This document shows, one piece after another, positions 1-6,970 of a stretch of 64,000 nt of DNA. Each line of letters begins with the position of its first letter. Position 1 is the stretch's first letter. Below the pieces are notes generated by a model. It was given only the letters and a program-made list of their open reading frames with translations. It had not been told where the DNA came from and ran no database searches. The translations under genes were made by a program, and so were the position numbers. The DNA is from CADEER01 sp965216585 (GTDB lineage: Bacteria; Desulfobacterota; Binatia; HRBIN30; CADEER01). The DNA is taken from positions 1,550,001-1,614,000 of the forward strand of contig CBDCGC010000003.1 of NCBI GenBank assembly GCA_965216585.1, read 5' to 3'.

Positions 1-175
1 AGAAGCCGCGCTCATCCGACACCGAAAACGACGGTGTCTTCTCGTCGTGAAAAGGACACAGCCCGACGTGGTTGCGCCCCGCCGGCTTGAGACTGACGTA
101 GCTCGACACCACGTCGACGAGTGAAGTCCTGTCCCGAATTGCGAGGAGTGTTTCTTCGGGAATCAGGCCCGCCAT
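1..175 (-). CDS. dnaG: DNA primase DnaG, N-terminal fragment
   Basis: DNA primase makes the RNA primers for DNA replication. Only the first 58 codons lie in the window; the gene runs off the left edge. Read on the minus strand it begins MAGLIPEETLLAIRDRTSLV and reaches GLCPFHDEKTPSFSV, the first half of the CHC2 zinc finger that binds template DNA (C-P-F-H ligands visible). The ATG complement is at 173-175, 7 bases after the stop of the CvpA gene. The order rpsU, cvpA, dnaG supports the call. The catalytic TOPRIM domain is outside the window. Confidence 0.93.
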   Translation of the reverse strand, partial: MAGLIPEETLLAIRDRTSLVDVVSSYVSLKPAGRNHVGLCPFHDEKTPSFSVSDERGF

Positions 176-182
176 GAGATCC

Positions 183-692
183 TCAGATCGGCTCCTCCGC
201 CGCGCCGATCCCCGACCAGTTGCCGCGCAGGAGATCGCCCGCAGCCGCGACCATCGGTCGCGCCAGACGCGACGACGCCAGTTGACCGTCGAGCCCTTTG
301 ACGAAGGGGAAGAGCGTGAAGAACAGGAGGACGAACGCCAACACCGCGGCGCCCTTGACGATACCGAAGAGTCCGCCGCCAACCTGAGCGACCTGGCGCA
401 TCGCGCCCTTGCCGACCAAGCGATCGAAGACGAAGCCGAGCAGATTCACGGCAGCGCTGACGACGAGAAAAACGGCGACGAAGGCGCCACCGGCAAGCGC
501 CGCGTCGGGTAGACTGCCGAGCAGATCCCAGCCGGCGAAGAAATCGGTCCATCCGTCGGCGAGCCGCAGTGCGGCCAACAAGCCGAGGATGAAGGCGGCG
601 AAGCCAAAGGACTCGCGGACCAGGCCGCGAAAGTAGCCGCGCACGGCGCAGAGGATCAACAGGATGACGAGGGCGAGGTCCACGAGATTCAT
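183..692 (-). CDS. cvpA: CvpA family inner membrane protein
   Basis: A 169-residue membrane protein of the CvpA/colicin V production family. It starts MNLVDLALVILLILCAVRGY, the typical CvpA opening with an R-G-Y-x-R-G-L turn after the first helix. About four hydrophobic segments follow (roughly 1-25, 30-50, 60-85, 100-125). The C-terminal tail is short and charged. Family members are needed for colicin V export and envelope stress resistance in enterobacteria; the molecular role is unclear. It lies between rpsU (44 bases upstream) and dnaG (7 bases downstream), so it is probably co-transcribed with them. Confidence 0.85.
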   Translation of the reverse strand: MNLVDLALVILLILCAVRGYFRGLVRESFGFAAFILGLLAALRLADGWTDFFAGWDLLGSLPDAALAGGAFVAVFLVVSAAVNLLGFVFDRLVGKGAMRQVAQVGGGLFGIVKGAAVLAFVLLFFTLFPFVKGLDGQLASSRLARPMVAAAGDLLRGNWSGIGAAEEPI

Positions 693-736
693 CCGCTCAG
701 CTCCTCGATTCCCGCCCGCCGCATCGGCACCTCAGG

Positions 737-934
737 TCACCCGCCGGCGCGGGCCAATCGCCGGAGATAGCGTTTTTTCGCCGCTAGCGCCTTCTTCTTG
801 CGGCGCACGCTTGGCTTTTCGAAATGCTCGCGCTTGCGAAGCTCGGAGAGAATCCCCGCTTTTTCGCACTGTTTCTTGAAGCGGCGAATCGCCGCTTCAA
901 TCGGCTCGTTTTCCTTGACTCGAACTCCGGCCAT
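737..934 (-). CDS. rpsU: 30S ribosomal protein S21
   Basis: Small-subunit ribosomal protein S21, 65 residues. The sequence MAGVRVKENEPIEAAIRRFK, then RKREHFEKPSVRRKKKALAA, is the S21 signature. The C-terminus is very basic, as expected for binding 16S rRNA near the anti-Shine-Dalgarno end. The start is the ATG complementary to 932-934, preceded on its strand by a GGGA-like Shine-Dalgarno sequence. It is the first gene of the rpsU-cvpA-dnaG operon and a housekeeping landmark at the edge of the accessory island. Confidence 0.95.
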   Translation of the reverse strand: MAGVRVKENEPIEAAIRRFKKQCEKAGILSELRKREHFEKPSVRRKKKALAAKKRYLRRLARAGG

Positions 935-1007
935 AGATTCCCATCAACTCCTACTACGACGAGCCGCATCGCGCTACCGGGCGCGTGGCCGACGTCATCC
1001 GCCGAGC

Positions 1008-1033
1008 AATATACGATCCACAGCGCCAGTCAA
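1008..1033 (-). promoter_or_regulatory. Candidate promoter for the rpsU-cvpA-dnaG operon
   Basis: On the minus strand a TTGACT box (complement of 1028-1033) and a TATATT box (complement of 1008-1013) lie about 75 bases upstream of rpsU, in the only spacer available for this operon. Both resemble sigma-70 elements. The 14-base spacer is short; using TATTGC as the -10 gives 16. This is pattern matching only. Confidence 0.3.
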
Positions 1034-1067
1034 GCGATCACGGGACGGCTTGCCGCGCACCGCCCGA

Positions 1068-1787
1068 TCAGACTGCAACTTCGGCGAAGCGCTCGGGGAA
1101 GTCGCTGATCAGGCCGCCGATACCGAGTTCGGCGAGCTGGCGCATGCGCACGACCTCGTTGACGGTCCAGGCGTTCACCCGCAAACCGCGCTCGGCGGCG
1201 CGCCGTATCAGGTTTTCAGAAACCAGCGAGTGGTGCGGATGGATCGCCTCCGCTGCCAGTTCCTCGGCGTGGCGCAGCGAGTCGTGGACGTTGGCCTCAT
1301 ACCAGAGCACTGCCACGCGGACCGACAGATCGCGCTCGCGCAGGGCGCGCAGGGCACCCAGTGAGAAAGACGAAATCAGCGTGCTCCCGGCGCACCTCGC
1401 CTCGTGCAAGACACGGAGCAACGCTTCGGCCGTCGCCTGCCAGTCCTCCGATGGACTCTTGATCTCGACGTTCAGCGAGGCGCGGCCATCGAGCAGATCG
1501 ATCACCTGGGTGAGCGAAGGGACCTTCGCCCCGGCGTAGGCGGGGTCGAACCAAGAACCGGCATCGAGCGTTTGGATCGCCGCCAGCTCCAGATCCCTCA
1601 CCGCTCCATTCCCCGGGACCGTCCGGCCCAGCTCGAGGTCGTGCAGGACGACGAGGTGGCGGTCCCGCGTCATTTGCACGTCGATCTCGATCATGTCGGC
1701 TCCGAGCTCGATGGCGCGCTCGAACGCCGGCGCGGTGAGCTCCGGCCGCGTCCCGGCGGCGCCGCGGTGAGCGATCTTCAGCCACAT
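1068..1787 (-). CDS. Glycerophosphodiester phosphodiesterase (GDPD family)
   Basis: Cytoplasmic-type GDPD of 239 residues that would hydrolyse glycerophosphodiesters to glycerol 3-phosphate and an alcohol. It starts MWLKIAHRGAAGTRPE. Visible motifs are HRG, a PELT segment in place of the usual PENT, MIEIDVQ with the acidic metal ligands, VVLHD, and VEIKS further on. The frame stays open for 57 more codons upstream, but that part is low-complexity Pro/Ala sequence without family resemblance and runs into the prmA upstream region, so the ATG complementary to 1785-1787 is preferred. The gene is divergent from prmA. No signal peptide is seen. Confidence 0.88.
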   Translation of the reverse strand: MWLKIAHRGAAGTRPELTAPAFERAIELGADMIEIDVQMTRDRHLVVLHDLELGRTVPGNGAVRDLELAAIQTLDAGSWFDPAYAGAKVPSLTQVIDLLDGRASLNVEIKSPSEDWQATAEALLRVLHEARCAGSTLISSFSLGALRALRERDLSVRVAVLWYEANVHDSLRHAEELAAEAIHPHHSLVSENLIRRAAERGLRVNAWTVNEVVRMRQLAELGIGGLISDFPERFAEVAV

Positions 1788-1910
1788 GTGTTGGTCACGA
1801 AGGAAACGTCCAGCGCCGATCGCAGCATCGTTCAGGTCGGGCCGGGCGACGGAAAAAGAAAGCGTAGCCCCGCTTCGCTGCGCTGACAACCGCGCCCGGG
1901 TTGGAGCGGA

Positions 1911-1942
1911 GGCTGGTGCGGGGCTTGGTGCGGGGCTTGGTG
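1911..1942 (+). repeat. Short tandem repeat upstream of prmA
   Basis: About two and a half copies of a 12-base unit (core GCTTGGTGCGGG) lie in the spacer between the divergent GDPD and prmA genes, 39-70 bases before the prmA start. The first copy lacks one or two bases. It may be replication slippage; no regulatory role can be read from it. Confidence 0.4.
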
Positions 1943-1980
1943 ATTGGTCGGCACACACGCATGGTGATAGGCTGGGTCGG

Positions 1981-2865
1981 ATGGGCAGCGGTTCGCAGAC
2001 GAGCGCCGCGGTCTGGCAGGTGGTCGAGGTCGTGTCCGACTGCGAGCTTGCCGACGCGATCGGCTCCTTCCTACTCGAGCAGGGGGCTCCCGGCCTGCAA
2101 ACCGAGGAGCGAGACAGCGAGACGACGACGACGGCGCACTTCGCCGGCGCCAGCTACGACCGTTCGGCCCTCGACGACTTCTTTCGCCTTCTCGCCGATT
2201 CCTTCCCCGGATCGGCGACGCCCTCGGTGGCGCTCTCCTCCATCCAGGCGAGCGATTGGGCCGACAACTGGCGCAAGCACTTCCCGCCGATCGCCGTCGG
2301 CGCGCACTTGTACATCCATCCCCCCTGGGTCGACGACGTGCCGCCGGGTCGGATCGCGATCGAGCTCGACCCCGGCATGGCGTTCGGCACCGGCCAGCAC
2401 GGCAGCACGCGCGGCTGCCTCGAGGCTCTCGACGAGCTCATCGACCGCCGGCGGGCACCGCGCGTACTCGACCTGGGGACCGGTTCGGGAGTGCTATCGA
2501 TCGCCGCCATCGGGCTCGGAGCGCGCTCGGTCCTGGCCGTCGACATCGACGCCGAAGCCTGCGCGGTCGCCGCCGCCAATGCCGAGGTGAACGGCGTCTC
2601 TTCATCGATCGAAGTCGCGCGCACACTCGAGGCGGATCGAATCGGCTTCGACCTGATCGTCGCCAACATCCTCAGCGGCGTGTTGATCGGCATGGCCCAC
2701 GACATCGCTCGCCGACTGGCGGCCGGCGGCGTCGCCATCGCCGGCGGCTTCGAGCCTGATGAGAGCAGCGCCGTTGCAGCGGCGTGGCAAGAGGCGGGGC
2801 TCACCCGCGTCGCCGAGTACGAGGTCGACGGCTGGTCGACGCTGGTATTCCGGGTCGATCGATGA
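1981..2865 (+). CDS. prmA: Ribosomal protein L11 methyltransferase PrmA
   Basis: SAM-dependent enzyme that trimethylates ribosomal protein L11, 294 residues, cytoplasmic. Diagnostic motifs are LDPGMAFGTGQHGSTR (the PrmA MAFGTGxHxT signature), VLDLGTGSGVLSIAA (SAM motif I) and VANILSGVL (substrate-side NIL motif). The ATG at 1981 gives the usual length; the open frame continues 65 codons upstream through low-complexity sequence that overlaps the GDPD start. Its stop overlaps the start of the next gene in an ATGA arrangement, so it is coupled to the glycosyltransferase downstream. It may be housekeeping sequence at the left edge of the island. Confidence 0.92.
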   Translation: MGSGSQTSAAVWQVVEVVSDCELADAIGSFLLEQGAPGLQTEERDSETTTTAHFAGASYDRSALDDFFRLLADSFPGSATPSVALSSIQASDWADNWRKHFPPIAVGAHLYIHPPWVDDVPPGRIAIELDPGMAFGTGQHGSTRGCLEALDELIDRRRAPRVLDLGTGSGVLSIAAIGLGARSVLAVDIDAEACAVAAANAEVNGVSSSIEVARTLEADRIGFDLIVANILSGVLIGMAHDIARRLAAGGVAIAGGFEPDESSAVAAAWQEAGLTRVAEYEVDGWSTLVFRVDR

Positions 2866-3908
2866 CGCGATCTTTGACACAGCACGATCCGGCCTTGGAT
2901 GTTTCCGCCGTCGTCGTCAACTGGAACGGGCGCGAGCACCTCGAGGTGTGTCTCGGCTCCCTGCTGCGCCAGCGTGCATCGCTGGAGGTGATCCTCGTCG
3001 ACAACGCCTCGACCGACGGCTCGGTCGAGCACGTGCGCACCCTCTTCGGCGATCGAGTGCAAATCATCGAGCTGGACGACAACGTCGGCTACGGCGCCGG
3101 GCTCAACGCCGGCATCGAAAGAGCGCGTGGCCGTTTCTTGTTCGCCCTCAACACCGACACCGAGCTGGCGCCGGCCTGCCTCGCTACCCTCGTCGACTCG
3201 GCCGATCGCTTTCCCAACGTCGGCACATTCGCGCCCAAGATCCTGTCGTTCCAAGACCCACAGGTCCTCGACAATGCCGGCCACCTGCTCTACCCGGACG
3301 GTCTCAGCCGCGGCCGCGGCCGCCTGGAGCGCGATCACGGACAATACGATCGCGAGGAGGAGATTCTCATCGCCAGCGGCTGCGCGATGCTGATGCGCCG
3401 CTCGATGCTCGCCGACATCGGCCTTTTCGATGCCGATCTCTTTGCCTACTGCGAGGACACGGACCTGGCCCTGCGCGCTCAGCTCAAGGGCTGGCGTTGC
3501 CGATTCGTCCCCGCCGCCGTCGTCTACCACAAGTATTCCGCCGCAACGGCGCCGTACTCGCCGGAAAAAGCCTTTCTCGTCGAACGCAATCGAGTCTGGG
3601 TTTCGACGAAGTGCCTGCCGGCGCCCATTCTCGCCATGACCCCGTTGTTCACGACCCTGCGCCTGGCGGCGCAGGCCTGGGGGGCACTCACCAAGCGCGG
3701 TGCCGCCGGCAAGTTTGCCACCACCCACTCGCGCACACAGCTCGTCGGCGTCCTGCTGCGGGCCTGGTCCGCCGCTCTGCGCGGACTGCCTCGGGCCTGG
3801 CGCAAGCGCCGGCAGATTCAGTCACAGCGCCGCATCTCGACGCTCGACGCGCTGGAGTGGTTGCGCCTCCACCGCATGAGCGTTGCCGAAGTCGCCCTCA
3901 AGGAATGA
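2862..3908 (+). CDS. GT2 family glycosyltransferase (rhamnosyltransferase-like)
   Basis: Inverting GT-A glycosyltransferase of 348 residues. It opens with SAVVVNWNGREHLEVCLGSL and ILVDNASTDGS (nucleotide binding), has ALNTDTEL as the DxD-type metal site near residue 100, and EDTDLALR carrying the likely catalytic base. This pattern is common in rhamnosyl- and other sugar transferases of surface polysaccharide clusters; donor and acceptor cannot be told. The C-terminus holds a short hydrophobic, possibly membrane-associated stretch followed by a basic tail. The ATG at 2862 overlaps the prmA stop by 4 bases. Confidence 0.85.
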   Translation: MTRSLTQHDPALDVSAVVVNWNGREHLEVCLGSLLRQRASLEVILVDNASTDGSVEHVRTLFGDRVQIIELDDNVGYGAGLNAGIERARGRFLFALNTDTELAPACLATLVDSADRFPNVGTFAPKILSFQDPQVLDNAGHLLYPDGLSRGRGRLERDHGQYDREEEILIASGCAMLMRRSMLADIGLFDADLFAYCEDTDLALRAQLKGWRCRFVPAAVVYHKYSAATAPYSPEKAFLVERNRVWVSTKCLPAPILAMTPLFTTLRLAAQAWGALTKRGAAGKFATTHSRTQLVGVLLRAWSAALRGLPRAWRKRRQIQSQRRISTLDALEWLRLHRMSVAEVALKE

Positions 3909-3914
3909 CCGGAC

Positions 3915-4616
3915 ATGCGCACCCTCGTCATCATTCCCGCCTTCAACGAAGCGGCGGCGATCGGCCTGGTGATCGACGCCGTGCGAGCCGTCGTCGACGC
4001 CGACATCGTCGTCATCGACGACGGCTCACACGACGAAACGGCCGAGCGCGTACGCGAAACCGGCGCCGGACTCCTCCGTCACCCATGCAACCTCGGCATC
4101 GGTGCGGCGGTGCAGAGCGGCTACCTCTACGCGTTGCAACACGGCTACGACTTCGTCGTCCGGCAGGACGGCGACGGGCAGCACGACCCCGCATACATTC
4201 CGGCGATGCTGGAAAAGTTGCGGGGCGGTGAGTGCGACATCATCGTCGGTTCCCGATTTCTCGCCCGCGAGGGGTTTCAATCGACGTGGGTACGGCGTCT
4301 GGGGATCCTCATTCTGTCGGTCGTCAGCACCCTCATCGGTACGCGTACGACCGATCCCACCTCCGGCTACTGGGCGCTCAACCGCCGAGCTTTCAAAGTG
4401 CTCGCACCTTCTCATCCGGACGACTACCCCGAGACGGAAGCGCTGGTCATGGCCGCCGCAGGCGGTTGCAGAATCGAGGAGATTCCGGTGATCATGCGAG
4501 CACGTCAAACCGGTCGCTCCTCCATCAGCGCGCTCTATTCCGGGTTCTATATGATCAAAGTGATCCTCGCCCTGATCATCGTGCACACGCGGCCGCGGCG
4601 CGGTGGACGGAGCTAA
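3915..4616 (+). CDS. GT2 glycosyltransferase, polyprenyl-phosphate-sugar synthase-like
   Basis: A 233-residue GT2 enzyme of the DPM1-like group, which moves a sugar from a nucleotide donor to polyprenyl phosphate on the cytoplasmic face. Motifs: VIIPAFNEAAAIGLVIDAV, VVIDDGSHDET, QDGDGQHDP (DxD metal site), IIVGSRFL and TSGYWALNR. A single hydrophobic stretch near the C-terminus (YMIKVILALIIVHT) could anchor it. It lies 6 bases after the previous GT2 and 8 bases before a DUF2304 gene; GT2 plus DUF2304 is a recurrent pair. It is a candidate donor supplier for the membrane transferases in the island. Confidence 0.85.
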   Translation: MRTLVIIPAFNEAAAIGLVIDAVRAVVDADIVVIDDGSHDETAERVRETGAGLLRHPCNLGIGAAVQSGYLYALQHGYDFVVRQDGDGQHDPAYIPAMLEKLRGGECDIIVGSRFLAREGFQSTWVRRLGILILSVVSTLIGTRTTDPTSGYWALNRRAFKVLAPSHPDDYPETEALVMAAAGGCRIEEIPVIMRARQTGRSSISALYSGFYMIKVILALIIVHTRPRRGGRS

Positions 4617-4624
4617 TCGGCACC

Positions 4625-5029
4625 ATGTTTCACTACTACGACAACTACGTGCTCGAAGCGGTCGGCGTGACCATGGGGCTGCTACTGATGGCTTTCGTCA
4701 TCACGACGATGCGCAACAGCAGCCTCAACGTGCGCTATGCGATCATGTGGATCGGCGCCAGCGCCGCACTGCTCGCCCTGTCCGTCTATCGGCCCCTGCT
4801 CGACTACATCGCCACGACGGTCGGCATCAGCTATCCGCCCTCCCTTCTCTTCCTCGTCGCCTTCGTCTTTCTCTTCTTCATCGTCCTGCACTACTCGCTC
4901 GTCCTCTCGTCGCACCGCGACTCGATCAGGCGCCTGGCGCAGAGCGTCGCCATGCTGGAGCGCGAGCTGGAGGATCAGAGGCGACGGCCAGGCGACAAGG
5001 CAAACGACAAAGACCAAGGGGGCCGTTGA
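4625..5029 (+). CDS. DUF2304 family small membrane protein
   Basis: A 134-residue protein with three hydrophobic segments (about 10-28, 37-54, 68-90) and a charged, probably coiled-coil tail (SIRRLAQSVAMLERELEDQR). The feature RYAIMWIGASAALLALSVY resembles the conserved DUF2304 motif (R-W...W). Such proteins often sit next to GT2 enzymes and are thought to assist a polyprenyl-phosphate-sugar step; the biochemical role is not established. The start at 4625 follows the upstream GT2 stop by 8 bases. The family call rests on length, topology and context. Confidence 0.7.
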   Translation: MFHYYDNYVLEAVGVTMGLLLMAFVITTMRNSSLNVRYAIMWIGASAALLALSVYRPLLDYIATTVGISYPPSLLFLVAFVFLFFIVLHYSLVLSSHRDSIRRLAQSVAMLERELEDQRRRPGDKANDKDQGGR

Positions 5030-5065
5030 ACTCCGGCGGGGCGATCGAGTAGGTTCTCGCGCTGC

Positions 5066-6970
5066 ATGGGAAAGGCGAGCCGCCAGAAAAGGATCCGCGA
5101 CCAGCCGGCGCGCACGGAGAGGGCGAAAGGGCAGCCGACAACGCTTCCCGTCCGGACCGCCGACGACACCACCGCGAGCTGGGTCCACTGGCTGGCCCTC
5201 GCCTCGCTGCCGGTACTCTGCGCTCTGATCTACTACCCGTCACTAACGGGGCAGTTCGTCTTCGATGACCACAACGCGATCCAGCAGAGCTTGCTGGTGC
5301 GCAAGATCTTCCCGCTCTCCCGGTTCATCAAGTCCAACCGATTCCTCGTCGACTTCACCTATGCACTCAACTACGCGCAGGGAGCCTACGACACGTGGTG
5401 GTACCACTGCACCAACATCCTGATTCACATCGCTACTTCCCTGACGTTGTACTGGCTGGCGTTGCGAACGTTTCACCTCCCCATCCTCGCCGAGAAAATC
5501 GGCACTTGGGCGCAACCGGCCGCATGGGTCGCCGCCCTGCTCTTCGCCGGTCACCCGCTCGCCACCGAGGGAGTCAGCTATGTTTCCAGTCGCAGTGAAA
5601 TTCTCGCTGGCTTGTTCTACCTGCTCGCCATCGTCGCCTACTCGCTGGCCGTCACCGACCCGGACGCGGGTACGCGACGAGCCGCCAAGGGGGCGCTCAT
5701 CGCTACAACGGCGCTCGGCCTGGCATCGAAGGAAATCGCCGTCACCATCCCACTTGCCCTGCTTCTCTACGATTTCATCTTCCTCGCCGGCGGCGAGTGG
5801 AAGCAAATCCAGGGCCGGTGGTCGACGATGGCGCTTTCGCTGATCCCACTTCTCCTGGGTGGCGGCTATCTTCTCGCTCGTGCGGACTCCCTGAGCACAC
5901 CGTATCAACAATCGGCCGGTTTCGGCTTCGACCGCTACACGCCGATCGAATACCTCAGCACGCAGTTCGGTGCGATCGTGCGTTACTTGCGCCTACTCGT
6001 CGTTCCCACGGGTTTGAACTTCGACTACGACTGGAAACTGGTGAGGTCACCGTTCTCGGCCAGCGCGGTCCTCCCTCTTCTCTTGCTCGCCGTGTGGGTG
6101 GGGCTCGCACTGCGCTCGATCCGCTCGTACCCGCTCTTCGCCTTCTTCGTTCTCTTCATGTTGCTGGTACTGGCACCGACGTCGTCGATCATGCCGTTGG
6201 CCGATCTGGTCGTCGAAAGGCGGATGTACATCCCGATCACCGGCTTCGCCCTCTTCGCAGCCGGCGCTGGCGCGATCCTCGCCCGTCGTTTCAGCGATAA
6301 CCTGGCGGCTTTCATTGCACCCATGCTCGCCATCGTCGCCGTCTTTTCCGGGTTGACGTACCAGCGCGCAGCTATATGGGGTGACCACCTGGTGCTCTAC
6401 GAGGACGGCGTCGCCAAATCGCCAGGAAATCCCCGCGTGCGGCTCAACCTCGGCGTAATTCACATGAACGCCGGTCGACACGACAAAGCGCACGAAGTTC
6501 TGTTCGAAGCAAAGCGCGTCTACGATGAGGGGAAGTCGATCCATGCCTTCCCGCGCATCGGCGCCTTCATCCACTACAACCTCGGCGCGATTCAGTTCAT
6601 TCGCAAGGAATACGACGACTCCGAGACACAGATGAGACGGGCTCTCGAGATTGGCGGCCACTACGTAGCCCTGCGCCCGCGCGCGTACTCAGTGATCGCC
6701 CACATCCACAAGCTTCGCGGCGAGTGGAAGGAGGCAGAGCTCGCCTTCAGGGAAGCCCTCAAGCACAACCGAGACTACCCGGATTGGCGCTTCGCCCTGG
6801 CCGAAACACTCGTCGAACAAGGTAGGTTCGGAGACGCCAACGTCGCACTCTACCAGCTCTACCAGATCGAACCGGAGGCCGAGAGCTCCGACCGGGCGGT
6901 GGCCCTGCGCAAGCGCATCGCCGAGCTGAAAAGCGCCAAAAAGCTGACTCAACAAAAAACGACTCGATGA
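5066..6970 (+). CDS. TMTC-like polytopic glycosyltransferase with C-terminal TPR repeats
   Basis: A 634-residue protein: a basic cytoplasmic N-terminus, about ten membrane helices (roughly 40-440), then a soluble tetratricopeptide region (about 450-620). The N-terminal loop holds FVFDDHNAIQ with the Asp pair at 67-68, and near residue 170 lies HPLATEGVSYVSSRSEILAG, both matching the TMTC/GT-C pattern (HPxxTExVxYxxxRxxxL). TMTC proteins are protein O-mannosyltransferases in animals; bacterial relatives are mostly uncharacterised. It would use a polyprenyl-phosphate sugar, possibly from the GT2 at 3915-4616. Its stop overlaps the next start by 4 bases. Confidence 0.75.
   Translation: MGKASRQKRIRDQPARTERAKGQPTTLPVRTADDTTASWVHWLALASLPVLCALIYYPSLTGQFVFDDHNAIQQSLLVRKIFPLSRFIKSNRFLVDFTYALNYAQGAYDTWWYHCTNILIHIATSLTLYWLALRTFHLPILAEKIGTWAQPAAWVAALLFAGHPLATEGVSYVSSRSEILAGLFYLLAIVAYSLAVTDPDAGTRRAAKGALIATTALGLASKEIAVTIPLALLLYDFIFLAGGEWKQIQGRWSTMALSLIPLLLGGGYLLARADSLSTPYQQSAGFGFDRYTPIEYLSTQFGAIVRYLRLLVVPTGLNFDYDWKLVRSPFSASAVLPLLLLAVWVGLALRSIRSYPLFAFFVLFMLLVLAPTSSIMPLADLVVERRMYIPITGFALFAAGAGAILARRFSDNLAAFIAPMLAIVAVFSGLTYQRAAIWGDHLVLYEDGVAKSPGNPRVRLNLGVIHMNAGRHDKAHEVLFEAKRVYDEGKSIHAFPRIGAFIHYNLGAIQFIRKEYDDSETQMRRALEIGGHYVALRPRAYSVIAHIHKLRGEWKEAELAFREALKHNRDYPDWRFALAETLVEQGRFGDANVALYQLYQIEPEAESSDRAVALRKRIAELKSAKKLTQQKTTR

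Noticed and set aside
1911..1942. The tandem repeat upstream of prmA as a CRISPR or iteron
   Set aside because: Fewer than three 12-base copies without spacers; too small for either.
2154..3728. A long open frame on the minus strand across prmA and the first GT2
   Set aside because: It is antisense to two well-supported genes, has an Arg/Gly/Ala-rich composition without domains, and is expected in GC-rich DNA.
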